Of a stretch of 35,996 bases of DNA, positions 24,343 to 32,164 are shown piece after piece. The stretch comes from Pseudonocardia sp. GTDB lineage: Bacteria; Actinomycetota; Actinomycetes; Mycobacteriales; Pseudonocardiaceae. The translations under genes and the position numbers were made by a program. The DNA lies in the NCBI RefSeq assembly GCF_029263155.1, contig NZ_JAJCYB010000094.1:1-35996 (forward strand). Direction: 5' to 3'. A model generated the notes under the pieces. That model did not search any database. It had not been told where the DNA came from and saw nothing but the letters and a program-made list of their open reading frames with translations. Within the stretch, counting starts at the first letter, position 1; every line of letters begins with the position of its first letter.

Positions 24343-25677
24343 GTGACGCTGACCACGAGCGCGGAGTCCATCCTCGAGCGGGCCCGGCGCGACGTCGAGG
24401 ACGGGCTCGTCCCGGCCGAGATCTTCAACGACCGCGGCATCTACGAACGGGAACTCGGACGCATCTTCACCCGCTGCTGGGTGTTCGTCGGCCACGAGAG
24501 CGAGCTGCCGGACCCCGGGGACTACCGCCTGCGCCGCATCGGCGAGGACTCCTTCATCTTCCTGCGCGGCGACGACGGCGTGATCCGGGTCCTGCTCAAC
24601 TCCTGCCGGCACCGCGGCAGCACCATCTGCCGGCTGGAGGTCGGCAACACCGCGACCTTCCGCTGCCCGTACCACGCCTGGACCTACGACAACCGGGGTG
24701 AGCTGGTCGGCGTGCCGTCGCGCACGACCGCCTACCGGCAGCTCGATCTCGCGGAGTGGGGGCTCGTCCCCGCCCCGAAGGTGGACCGGTACCACGGCCT
24801 GGTCTTCGCCTGCCTCGATCCGGACGGGCCGGCACTCGAGGCCTACCTCGGCCGGTTCCGGTGGTACCTCGACATGCAGCTCGCGGCCACCGAGGGCGGC
24901 ATGGAGGTGCTGGGCGAGCCGCACCGCTGGCGGGTGCCCGCCGACTGGAAGTCCGGCGCGGAGAACTTCACCGGCGACAGCTCGCACACGCAGATGACCC
25001 ACCGGTCGATCCTCACGCTGGGTCTGGCCGACGAGGCGACGGCGGGCCGCGTCGGGGGGGCCAACGGCGTGCACGTCAACGACCTCGACGGACACGCGAT
25101 CAGCCTGCGGTTGCTGGCCGGGACGGGGGAGGCGTTCCTGGGGTACCCACGCGAGCTCTGGCCCGCCATCGAGAACGGCCCGCTCGCACCCGGCCAGATC
25201 GACCTGCTGCGGCGCGGCCTGGTGCACGACGGCACGGTCTTCCCGAACTTCTCCTTCATCCACTTCGGCGGGGTCATCGACAGCGGCCGCCCCGCGTCGG
25301 GGTTCCTGAGCATGCGGGTCTGGCAGCCGCTGGGCCCCGGCGAGATGGAGGTGTGGAGCTGGATGCTGGCTCCGCGGGAGGCCTCGGCGGAGTACAAGGA
25401 GCTCGCCTACCGAGCCGGCATGACCACCTTCAGCCCGAGCGGGCACTTCGAGCAGGACGACACGATCGTCTGGAGCGGGATCGCCCGCTCCGCACGCAGC
25501 ACCTTCGTGCGCAAGCAGGGCATCCGCTTCAACTACCAGATGGGCATGGCCGGGATGGCCGACACGGCACCGATGCCGGACTGGCCCGGTCCAGGACGGG
25601 CGTGGCCGTCGAACGCGGGGGAGAGCGGCCTGCGGGCGTTCCACCACCGGTGGCTCGAGCAGATGGTGGGACCGTGA
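24343..25677 (+). CDS. Rieske ring-hydroxylating dioxygenase alpha subunit, set B
   Basis: A 444-aa catalytic subunit. Rieske ligands are C88-x-H90 and C108-x2-H111. The iron site is NFTGDSSHTQMTH with N208, D212, H215 and H220, and the third ligand is an Asp of FEQDD (372-373). It is very like the set A alpha subunit along its whole length, including GEPHRW, ADWKSGAENF and the ending WPSNAGESGLR, so the two arose by duplication. Likely differences in substrate pocket are seen in 230-290, where the two diverge most. The start is a GTG seven bases after the aldehyde dehydrogenase stop. Together with the Pht4- and Pht5-like genes, this is the best candidate for the first attack on the imported acid. 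Confidence 0.94.
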   Translation: MTLTTSAESILERARRDVEDGLVPAEIFNDRGIYERELGRIFTRCWVFVGHESELPDPGDYRLRRIGEDSFIFLRGDDGVIRVLLNSCRHRGSTICRLEVGNTATFRCPYHAWTYDNRGELVGVPSRTTAYRQLDLAEWGLVPAPKVDRYHGLVFACLDPDGPALEAYLGRFRWYLDMQLAATEGGMEVLGEPHRWRVPADWKSGAENFTGDSSHTQMTHRSILTLGLADEATAGRVGGANGVHVNDLDGHAISLRLLAGTGEAFLGYPRELWPAIENGPLAPGQIDLLRRGLVHDGTVFPNFSFIHFGGVIDSGRPASGFLSMRVWQPLGPGEMEVWSWMLAPREASAEYKELAYRAGMTTFSPSGHFEQDDTIVWSGIARSARSTFVRKQGIRFNYQMGMAGMADTAPMPDWPGPGRAWPSNAGESGLRAFHHRWLEQMVGP

Positions 25678-26201
25678 GCGCCGGCCTGCGGGCGGTCGCG
25701 AACTCCACCGCGGCCGCCGAGACGCCGGCGGAGTTCCTCGTGCGGGAGGCCGGCCTGCTCGACGACAACCGGCTGCCCGACTGGCTCGGTCTGCTGGCGC
25801 CGGACATCGACTACCGGGTGCCGGTGCGGGTCGCGCGGGGCACCCGCGCCGACGGGGCGTTCAGCGACCGCGCGTTCTACTACAAGGAGGACGCCGCGTC
25901 GCTGGCCGCGCGGGTCGAGCGCCTCGGCACCGACGAGGCGTGGTGCGAGCACCCCCCGACCGGCACCCGCCGGATGGTGAGCAACGTGCGGGTCGAGGAC
26001 GCGGTCGCCGGCGGCCTGCTCGTCGTCCGCAGCAACCTGGCGGTCTTCTGCTACCCGGACGACTCGCCGACACCGGTGATCCTGACCGCGGACCGTCAGG
26101 ACGCGTTGCGCCCCGGCGGCGACTCGTGGCGCCTGAGCACCCGCACCGTCCACCTAGACGGGCTGGTCCTCGGACTGCGATCGCTGTCGATCTTCCTCTA
26201 G
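25674..26201 (+). CDS. Ring-hydroxylating dioxygenase beta subunit, set B
   Basis: A 175-aa NTF2-like small subunit. The GTG overlaps the alpha stop (GTGA). Features shared with set A are FLVREAGLLDDNRLPDWLGL, PDIDYRVPVRV, EHPPTGTRRMVSNV and the terminal LSIFL. It pairs with the alpha subunit at 24343. There is no counterpart of the 82-aa protein after it; the next gene is the ABC binding lipoprotein 29 bases on. Confidence 0.92.
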   Translation: MSAGLRAVANSTAAAETPAEFLVREAGLLDDNRLPDWLGLLAPDIDYRVPVRVARGTRADGAFSDRAFYYKEDAASLAARVERLGTDEAWCEHPPTGTRRMVSNVRVEDAVAGGLLVVRSNLAVFCYPDDSPTPVILTADRQDALRPGGDSWRLSTRTVHLDGLVLGLRSLSIFL

Positions 26202-26230
26202 CCGATCGACTCCTGAAGGAGCGAGCACGC

Positions 26231-27295
26231 ATGCACCCGTCACCCGGCCTCGTGCCGATCACGACCGTCCGAGCCACGCGAGGCCGCCGTGCGCGGGTCC
26301 TCGCGACCGGCATACTCGCCTGCCTGGGGCTGATCGCCTCGGCGTGCGGTTCGGGCCCAGAGCCGTCCACGCCGGGGATGACACCGCTGCGGCTGTCCAT
26401 CGGTCACGAGGTCCTCTTCGACGTCGCCGCGTTCGACGCCGTCGCCCAGGCCAACGGCTTCTACGCCGCCGAGGGCGTCGAGGTGACCGACCGGCAGTAC
26501 CCGGCCGGCTCGGGTGACGCCGTGCAGCTCCTCGTCTCCGACACCGTCGACGTGGCCCTCGGCGTCGGCATGTTCGCGACCTTCGCGGGTGTGCAGAAGG
26601 CCCCGATCGACATCGTCAGCTCGGAGTGGCAGGGGTACTCCGACATCGTCTACTACGTCGCGGCGGACTCACCGGTCCGGTCCCTCGCCGACGTCAGCGG
26701 CCTGAGGGTGGCGACCAGCCGCCCGGGCTCGTCGACCGACGCCCTGTGCAAGGCGCTACAGGCCCAGCTCACCGCGACCGGCCGCCCGCCCAACGAGTGC
26801 GCGGTCATCGGCAGCCCGCCGGACAACTTCACCGCGGTCGCCACCGGGCAGATCGAGGTGGGCTGGACCACGCCCCCGTTCTTCTACGACGAGCTGGCCA
26901 GCGGCCGCATCCGCCAGATCGGCACCGGTGACGACCTGGACCGCTACCGCGGCACCACCTCCCGGGTGAACCTCGCCAACCACGCGGTGATCGAGGAGGA
27001 CACGGCCGGCGTGCAGGCCTTCTTCCGGGCCTACCAGCGGGCCATCGACTGGACCTACGACAACCCCGAGGAGGCGGCGACGATCTGGAGCGACGCCGCC
27101 GACGTCGAGCTCACCCCGGCGCTGCGGGACGCGGTCTACGACGTCTACCGCCAGGACCGCGTGACGCTGCGGTCGATCGACGGTCTGGACGTCAACCTGG
27201 ACGCGGCCGCCGAGTTCGGGATCCTGGAGGAGCCGCTCTCCGAAGCCGACGTCCGGCAGCGGATCGTCCTCGACAGCGTCCTCCCCACCAGCTAG
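26231..27295 (+). CDS. ABC transporter substrate-binding lipoprotein (NMT1/THI5, SsuA/TauA type)
   Basis: A 354-aa extracytoplasmic binding protein. The N-terminus has Arg-rich residues, a hydrophobic core and a lipobox LIASAC, so it should be lipid-anchored outside the membrane. The mature part starts LRLSIGHEVLFDVAAFDAVA and has the GFYAAEGVEV and VALGVGMFATFAG segments typical of sulfonate/nitrate/thiamine-precursor binding proteins. AAGGAG lies nine bases before the ATG. Permeases follow directly and the ATPase is at 20734. It probably captures the aromatic acid that feeds set B; the ligand is inferred from context. Confidence 0.92.
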   Translation: MHPSPGLVPITTVRATRGRRARVLATGILACLGLIASACGSGPEPSTPGMTPLRLSIGHEVLFDVAAFDAVAQANGFYAAEGVEVTDRQYPAGSGDAVQLLVSDTVDVALGVGMFATFAGVQKAPIDIVSSEWQGYSDIVYYVAADSPVRSLADVSGLRVATSRPGSSTDALCKALQAQLTATGRPPNECAVIGSPPDNFTAVATGQIEVGWTTPPFFYDELASGRIRQIGTGDDLDRYRGTTSRVNLANHAVIEEDTAGVQAFFRAYQRAIDWTYDNPEEAATIWSDAADVELTPALRDAVYDVYRQDRVTLRSIDGLDVNLDAAAEFGILEEPLSEADVRQRIVLDSVLPTS

Positions 27296-27303
27296 CGCCG
27301 AAG

Positions 27304-28149
27304 ATGGAGACCCGAGACCTCACCGTCGCGGTGACGAACCCGGACGCGCCGGGCCCGCCCCCGGGAGGACGACCCCGCCGGGAGCGCCGACGCGCCTCCC
27401 TCGACCGGCTCGCCCCGTGGTTGCGCGCGCTGTTGATCGTCGGGGTCGTCGGACTGCTGGAGCTGGTGGTCGGCCTCGGCCTGATCAACCCGCTGTTCGT
27501 CCCGAAGCCCAGCGACGCGCTGGCCGAGCTCGTCGGCGACGCCGGCGAGTACGCACGCCTGCTCGGCACCACGCTCTACGAGACGGCGGTGGCCTTCCTC
27601 GGTGCCGCGGTGATCGGGTCCGGTCTGGGCTACCTTCTGTGGCGCCACCGCGTCCTGGCCGCGGCCGTCGAGCCCGTCCTCGTGGGCCTGTTCGCCTCCC
27701 CGATCATCCTGCTCTACCCGATCTTCCTGATCGTCCTGGACCGCAGCGTGACCGCGGTCATCGTGCAGGCCATGATCGGCGGGATCATCCCGACCGTCGT
27801 CACGACCCAGCGGGCGCTGCACGGGGTGCGTGCGACGTACCTGAGAGCGGGTTATCTCTACTGCCGCAACCGGCGCCAGAGTTTCGTCAACGTGCTGCTC
27901 CCGGCGGCCATGCCCGGGATCGTGTCCGGTCTGCGGCTCGGGCTGACCTACACGCTGCTGACCGTGCTGGCGACCGAGTACCTGACCAACATCGGCGGCA
28001 TCGGGGCCGAGATCTCCGGCGCGTACACGTTGCTGCGCACCGACCGGATGTACGCGGCGCTGATCCTGGTCCTGGTGCTCACCTCGGCGTTCCTGTACGG
28101 CCTCGACCGGCTCGAGCGGGCGTTCCACGCGAAGGGTGGGCAGGGATGA
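27304..28149 (+). CDS. ABC transporter permease, SsuC/TauC type (first)
   Basis: A 281-aa integral membrane protein with about six hydrophobic helices, for example LRALLIVGVVGLLELVVGLG near residue 40 and FLGAAVIGSGLGYLLW. The cytoplasmic EAA-like loop is LRAGYLYCRNRRQSFVNVLL, followed by PAAMPGIVSGLRLG. The first 35 residues are polar, rich in Pro and Arg. It lies nine bases after the binding protein and overlaps the second permease by ATGA, so the two probably form a heterodimeric channel. Confidence 0.92.
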   Translation: METRDLTVAVTNPDAPGPPPGGRPRRERRRASLDRLAPWLRALLIVGVVGLLELVVGLGLINPLFVPKPSDALAELVGDAGEYARLLGTTLYETAVAFLGAAVIGSGLGYLLWRHRVLAAAVEPVLVGLFASPIILLYPIFLIVLDRSVTAVIVQAMIGGIIPTVVTTQRALHGVRATYLRAGYLYCRNRRQSFVNVLLPAAMPGIVSGLRLGLTYTLLTVLATEYLTNIGGIGAEISGAYTLLRTDRMYAALILVLVLTSAFLYGLDRLERAFHAKGGQG

Positions 28150-28952
28150 TGACGGTGCCGACGAACCGGGGGTGGCTCCTGTCCGGCGTCCGGGCGATCC
28201 GGGTGCTGCTCCTCCTCCTGGTGCTCGCCCTGTGGGAGACGGTGGCGTCCTTCGGCGGGAGCCTGCGGTCCTACGTCCCGCACGTCTGGGACCTGGCGGC
28301 GGCGCTCGGACGGGTCCTGGGCGAGGAGGAGTTCGGGGCGCACGTGCAGGCGACCCTCATCGCGCTGGGCAGCGGCGTCGCGATCGGCGGGGTGGCCGGG
28401 ATCCTGGTCGGGCTCGCCATCACCTCGGTGCGCAGCGTCCGCTTCGTCCTCGAACCGGTCGTGCTCTACCTCGGCGCCATCCCGAAGATCGTGCTGTACC
28501 CGCTGTTCATCTACACGCTCTCGGTCGGGATGGCCTCGAAGGTCGGCATGGCCTCGCTCAGCGTGTTCTTCCCGGTCGCCGTCAGCACCGTCGGCTCGGC
28601 GTGGCTGGTCCGCCCGGTGTGGCTCCGCGCGGCGACGGTGCTCGACGCCGGTCGATGGCAGGCGGTCCGTCACGTCGCCCTCCCGGCGATGCTCCCCAGC
28701 ATCCTCACCGGGGTCCAGCTCGGGGTCGCCGCCGGGATCGTCGGCACGGTCGCCGCTGAGAGCAAGGTCGGGAAGGAGGGCATCGGGCACATGGTCATCG
28801 ACTACTACTCCCGGCTCGAGCTCCCGGAGATGTACGTCCTGGTACTCCTCGTCTTCGTGTGCGCCTCGGTGCTCGCGATCGGGATGAACCGGGTGCTCAA
28901 GGGGCTGCGGAAGGCCGAGGAGCGGCAGTCGAACCAACCCCTCCTGCTCTAG
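28146..28952 (+). CDS. ABC transporter permease, SsuC/TauC type (second)
   Basis: A 268-aa membrane protein that starts in an ATGA overlap with the first permease. It has a hydrophobic N-terminal helix (VLLLLLVLALWETVA), further helices, and the EAA-like loop AGRWQAVRHVALPAMLPSIL. It resembles the first permease only in fold, so the transporter is built from two different permeases. It ends with a charged tail. A 51-base gap with GAGAGAGAGA as ribosome site separates it from the Dabb gene. Confidence 0.92.
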   Translation: MMTVPTNRGWLLSGVRAIRVLLLLLVLALWETVASFGGSLRSYVPHVWDLAAALGRVLGEEEFGAHVQATLIALGSGVAIGGVAGILVGLAITSVRSVRFVLEPVVLYLGAIPKIVLYPLFIYTLSVGMASKVGMASLSVFFPVAVSTVGSAWLVRPVWLRAATVLDAGRWQAVRHVALPAMLPSILTGVQLGVAAGIVGTVAAESKVGKEGIGHMVIDYYSRLELPEMYVLVLLVFVCASVLAIGMNRVLKGLRKAEERQSNQPLLL

Positions 28953-29003
28953 CGCTGTCGCCCGTTCCCCCATCGCTTCAGAGGCACGACGAGAGAGAGA
29001 CCG

Positions 29004-29303
29004 ATGATGTTGCACCACGTGATCATGTTGCGCTGGGTCGAGGGCGTCACCGACGAGGCCAAGCAGGCCGTCGTCGACGGGCTGATGGGCCTCCGCGAGG
29101 AGATCGACACTATCCGCGCCATGCGAATGGGCTTCGACCTGGGCATCCGGGCCGACAACTTCGACTTCGCGTCCCTGATCGAGTTCGACGACGAGGCCGG
29201 GTACCTCACGTTCCGCGACCACCCGGCGCACCAGAAGGTCATCGTGGAGCACATCCGCCCGGCGATGGCCGAGCGGGCCGGCGTCGTCTTCACCGGTCCC
29301 TGA
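29004..29303 (+). CDS. Dabb (stress-responsive alpha/beta barrel) domain protein
   Basis: A 99-aa dimeric alpha/beta-barrel protein of the Dabb family. It opens MLHHVIMLRWVEGVTDEAKQ and ends with HPAHQKVIVEHIRPAMAERA, the usual N- and C-terminal strands with their conserved His residues. In other gene clusters such proteins act as small cyclases, isomerases or ring-modifying enzymes. In this pathway it could perform an isomerisation that has no other gene, such as the step between ring cleavage and the hydratase-aldolase; this is speculation. Confidence 0.88.
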   Translation: MMLHHVIMLRWVEGVTDEAKQAVVDGLMGLREEIDTIRAMRMGFDLGIRADNFDFASLIEFDDEAGYLTFRDHPAHQKVIVEHIRPAMAERAGVVFTGP

Positions 29304-29328
29304 CGACTCCGCTGCTGACGGGACAACC

Positions 29329-30153
29329 ATGCGCTTGGGCACGATCCGCTACTCGTCCGGCACCCGCGCGGTCCGGCTCGAGGACGACGGTGCCGTCGTC
29401 CTCCCCTTCGACGACGTCGGTGCGCTGCTGCGCTCCGGGAGCGACTGGCGGACACACGCGAGCGCAGCCGGGGAGCGCGTCGGGCTGGACGCGGTGCGCC
29501 ATCGGCCGGTGGTGGTCGCGCCCGAGAAGGTCGTCTGTGTCGGGGCGAACTTCGACCGCGGCACCGGGGAGCCCCGGCCCCGGTTCCCCAGCCTGTTCAC
29601 CAAGTTCCCGCGCACCCTGATCGGCGCGGGTGAGGACATCGACCTTCCCGCACCCTCGGTCAGCGAGCAGGTCGACTGGGAGGTGGAGCTGGCCGCCGTG
29701 ATCGGGACGGAGGTGCGCCGGGAGCCGGAACGCACCGCCGCCCGGGCGATCGCCGGGTTCACCGTGCTGAACGACATCTCGGTGCGCGACTGGCAGTGGC
29801 GCACGTCGCAGATCTTCCCGGGCAAGAACTTCGAGCGGACGACGCCGCTGGGACCGCACATGGTCAGCGTGGACGAGGTCGCCGACGTCGGGGATCTGGA
29901 GCTGTCCTGCGAGGTCGACGGGCAGCGCGTGCAGCACGGCCGAGCGGCGGACATGATCTTCTCGCCGGCCGAGGTCATCGCCTACGTCAGCACGTTCACG
30001 ACGCTGGTACCCGGTGACGTGGTCGCCATGGGAACGCCACCGGGCAGCGGTGTCACGCGCGTGCCGCCGGTGTTCCTCGCCCCCGGGCAGGTTGTCCGCT
30101 CGGTCATCAGCGGCATCGGTGAGATGTCGAACCGCTGCGTGGGCCCGCGATGA
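29329..30153 (+). CDS. Fumarylacetoacetate hydrolase (FAH)-family enzyme
   Basis: A 274-aa FAH-fold protein. Members hydrolyse, hydrate or decarboxylate open-chain dioxo acids from ring cleavage, such as fumarylpyruvate. The metal ligands are visible: E118 and E120 in DWEVELAAVIG and D149 in LNDISVRDWQ. The C-terminal GDVVAMGTPPGSG is also typical. The gene follows the Dabb gene by 25 bases, and its stop overlaps the start of the GntR gene. It would act on the product of the bicupin or of meta cleavage; which one is not decidable from sequence. Confidence 0.92.
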   Translation: MRLGTIRYSSGTRAVRLEDDGAVVLPFDDVGALLRSGSDWRTHASAAGERVGLDAVRHRPVVVAPEKVVCVGANFDRGTGEPRPRFPSLFTKFPRTLIGAGEDIDLPAPSVSEQVDWEVELAAVIGTEVRREPERTAARAIAGFTVLNDISVRDWQWRTSQIFPGKNFERTTPLGPHMVSVDEVADVGDLELSCEVDGQRVQHGRAADMIFSPAEVIAYVSTFTTLVPGDVVAMGTPPGSGVTRVPPVFLAPGQVVRSVISGIGEMSNRCVGPR

Positions 30154-30929
30154 CACCGCGCGCGACGGACGGGGCGGCGACGGGTCGGGCGACGTTGCCG
30201 GTCGACCGGATCCGACCGGCCTACGAGCAGATCGCCGGCCAGTTGCGGGCGTTGATCGTCCAAGGTGCCCTGGCTCCGGGGGATCGACTCCCGGTGGAGA
30301 CGGAGATGGCCGCCGCGTTCGGGGTGAGCCGGGGAACCGTCCGTGAGGCGCTGCGGCTGCTGTCCGCCCGGAACCTCATCTACTCCACGCGCGGGGCCAC
30401 GGGGGGCTGTTTCGTGGCCCCCACCGATCCGGCGGCCATCAGCGAGTACCTGGAGACCGGGATCGGCCTGCTCAGCGGCAACAACAGTGTCGGTCTCGAC
30501 GAGTTGCTCGAGGCCCGGCAGCTCCTCGAGGTCCCGGCGGCCCGCCTGGCCGCCCAGCGCCGCAGTCCCGAGCACCTGGACGAGATCCGCGCGGCGCTGA
30601 GGAGCGAGATGGCAGAGACCGAGAGCGGGGTGCGCCACCACCATCATCGGCGGTTCCACGTCATGGTCCTCGCTGCGGCAGGCAACCGGCTGCTCGAGGT
30701 GATGACCCTGCCGATCTTCGGTGTGATCCGTACGCGCTTCGTCATCGAGCCGCAGGGATCGCAGGCGCCACCGCTGGATTTCTGGCGGGGCGTGGACTCG
30801 GATCACGAGGAGATTCTCGACGCGATCACGGCGGGCGACAGCGAGGCGGCGGGGACCGCGATGTTCGAGCACCTGCTCCGGCTGAACGCGACGTACCTCA
30901 AGGCTGCCGACGCGGCGAGCGCGTCATGA
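30150..30929 (+). CDS. GntR-family regulator, FadR (FCD) subfamily
   Basis: A 259-aa regulator. The N-terminal winged helix reads AYEQIAGQLRALIVQGALAP, then PVETEMAAAFGVSRGTVREA (recognition helix) and a wing region STRGATGGCFV. The C-terminal helical FCD domain has likely metal or ligand His residues in the HHHHRRFHVMVLA stretch (about 168-176) and in DSDHEEILDAI. It starts with ATGA overlapping the FAH stop. Such proteins are usually repressors released by an aromatic or fatty acid intermediate. It is the probable controller of the right block, complementary to the IclR protein on the left. Confidence 0.92.
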   Translation: MTPRATDGAATGRATLPVDRIRPAYEQIAGQLRALIVQGALAPGDRLPVETEMAAAFGVSRGTVREALRLLSARNLIYSTRGATGGCFVAPTDPAAISEYLETGIGLLSGNNSVGLDELLEARQLLEVPAARLAAQRRSPEHLDEIRAALRSEMAETESGVRHHHHRRFHVMVLAAAGNRLLEVMTLPIFGVIRTRFVIEPQGSQAPPLDFWRGVDSDHEEILDAITAGDSEAAGTAMFEHLLRLNATYLKAADAASAS

Positions 30930-31126
30930 CGCCGCAGCCGGACGACGAGATCGATCTCGCCGGGCTGACCCCGGGGGAGCAAGCCCTGTGCATCCAGCTC
31001 GGAAGGATCCGGGCCGACGTGGCGGTGCTCGGGGACAAGATCGTCTTGACGATGGTCATTCTTGCGATCCTGATGTTGTTGGCGGCTGTGGCGCTGGCCG
31101 TGTGCATCGGCATCGGCTGGGGGTAA
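30926..31126 (+). CDS. Small single-pass membrane protein (66 aa), unknown function
   Basis: A 66-aa protein starting in an ATGA overlap with the GntR gene, hence likely translated with it. The first about 35 residues are polar (EIDLAGLTPGEQALCIQLGR); the C-terminal half is one strong hydrophobic helix, KIVLTMVILAILMLLAAVAL, ending in GIGWG. No signal peptide is apparent. I do not recognise a family. Its position suggests a role with the regulator or transporter, but nothing in the sequence shows it. Confidence 0.65.
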   Translation: MTPQPDDEIDLAGLTPGEQALCIQLGRIRADVAVLGDKIVLTMVILAILMLLAAVALAVCIGIGWG

Positions 31127-31162
31127 CGCTCCGCCCTGGAAACCTGGGCTCTTAGCTTAGGC

Positions 31163-31203
31163 CGCCCAGCGCCAGAACCGATCGCTCATCGATCGACTGG
31201 GCG
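31163..31203. terminator. Two-part hairpin downstream of the right catabolic operon
   Basis: CGCCCAG (31163-31169) pairs with CTGGGCG (31197-31203). Inside, CGATCG (31179-31184) pairs with CGATCG (31190-31195) over a 5-base loop. It lies 36 bases after the last operon stop. No T-run is present. The rest of the 221-base gap to 31347 shows no recognised gene. Confidence 0.45.
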
Positions 31204-31347
31204 TCGAGCGCCGTGCCCGTCGGGGAAGGTCTCGCCGCCGCGGACGGTGAGCTCCAGTGTGGACCGGTCGATCCAGCGGTAGCTGCGCATTGCCGCAGGC
31301 CCCACCCTGCCGCGTCTGTCTGCCCGCACCGGCTATCGCAGGTCCCC

Positions 31348-31560
31348 TCAGGCCACCGGATCCAGGACGTGGAGCGCGACGAATCGCTCGATCATGGCGT
31401 TCACCTGCTCCGGGACCTCGAACTGGTGGAAGTGGCCGGAGCCGACGGTCTGACCCACGACGACACGGTCGAAGGTGCGGAGGCGCTGCAGGTCGGCGAG
31501 CTGCTCTTGGGCCGCGATGTAGAGCGTCGGGACCTGCAACTGCGCCAGGGGGGTCTCGGT
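31348..31560 (-). pseudogene. C-terminal fragment of an alpha/beta hydrolase
   Basis: The frame reads ETPLAQLQVPTLYIAAQEQ and ends with SGHFHQFEVPEQVNAMIERF. This is the end of an alpha/beta-hydrolase, with the catalytic His in the GSGHFHQ segment. The N-terminal two-thirds of the gene, including any nucleophile elbow, are missing: at about 31555 the sequence switches to an unrelated coding sequence on the other strand. Only about 70 codons remain, so it is a remnant. Confidence 0.6.
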
Positions 31561-31772
31561 ACGCCTACAACACCAACGGCCTGACCAGCCACCGCCTCGA
31601 CGATGCGCTGACGCTCCTCGCCGACTGCGGCTACGACGGCGTCGCGCTCACCCTCGACGTCGCCCACCACGACCCGTTCGCCCCCGACCTGCCCGGGCGC
31701 ACCCGGGCGCTGGCGCGACGCCTCGACGGGCTGGGGCTGGCCAGCGTGGTCGAGACCGGGGCGCGGTGCCTG
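31554..31772 (+). pseudogene. Fragment of a sugar-phosphate isomerase/epimerase (EboC-like TIM barrel)
   Basis: About 72 codons read RYAYNTNGLTSHRLDDALTL, LADCGYDGVALTLDVAHHDP, and ARRLDGLGLASVVETGAR. This is the start of a TIM-barrel sugar isomerase of the kind found in ebo-type gene clusters. No start codon is present and the homology stops near 31770, after which the frame reads into unlike sequence. It abuts the hydrolase fragment tail to tail-like on the opposite strand, so both were cut by a rearrangement. Confidence 0.6.
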
Positions 31773-32164
31773 TGCGGTCGTCGGCCGCGCCGCCACGGAG
31801 CCGAGCACGACGTGGCCACCCTTGGCAGCGGCCGCAGCGGTGACGCCGGAATCGGATGTCGCGGGCGTCCTCATGGCGACGGTGGCGAGTCCGGGGCTGA
31901 GCATCACCGCTCCTCCCAGCGGTGGCGGTGTCCCGAGGGAGACGCCCGAAGGTCAGCACAACGCGGTGGGGCGAGCGGCGAAGAACCCGCCGGCCCAGTC
32001 CGATCGGGTGGGACGAGCCTCGCTGCGCTCGGACACCTGCGGTGTTCCCACCCCGATCCGACGAGCCCGGGTTCCCCGCCGTCCCTACCGGGACCCCACC
32101 GCGCCGCGCTGAGGCCAGGGCCGCGTCACCCACCGACACCCCGCTCCGATGAGAGGAACCCGAG
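31773..32164. other. Gene-poor scar region before ssb, with a possible gene 5' end on the minus strand
   Basis: No intact gene is present. On the minus strand GGGAGGAG stands five bases before an ATG at 31904, and a frame MLSPGLATVAMRTPATSD runs to about 31775 before losing sense; it may be the 5' end of a lost gene. An imperfect inverted repeat (32002-32013 with 32046-32058) could form a hairpin. GAGAGGA at the right end is the ribosome site of ssb. Confidence 0.35.

Noticed and set aside
31186..31290. 35-codon minus-strand frame starting MRSYRWIDRS
   Set aside because: Too short, no ribosome site or recognisable family, and it overlaps the hairpin after the operon.
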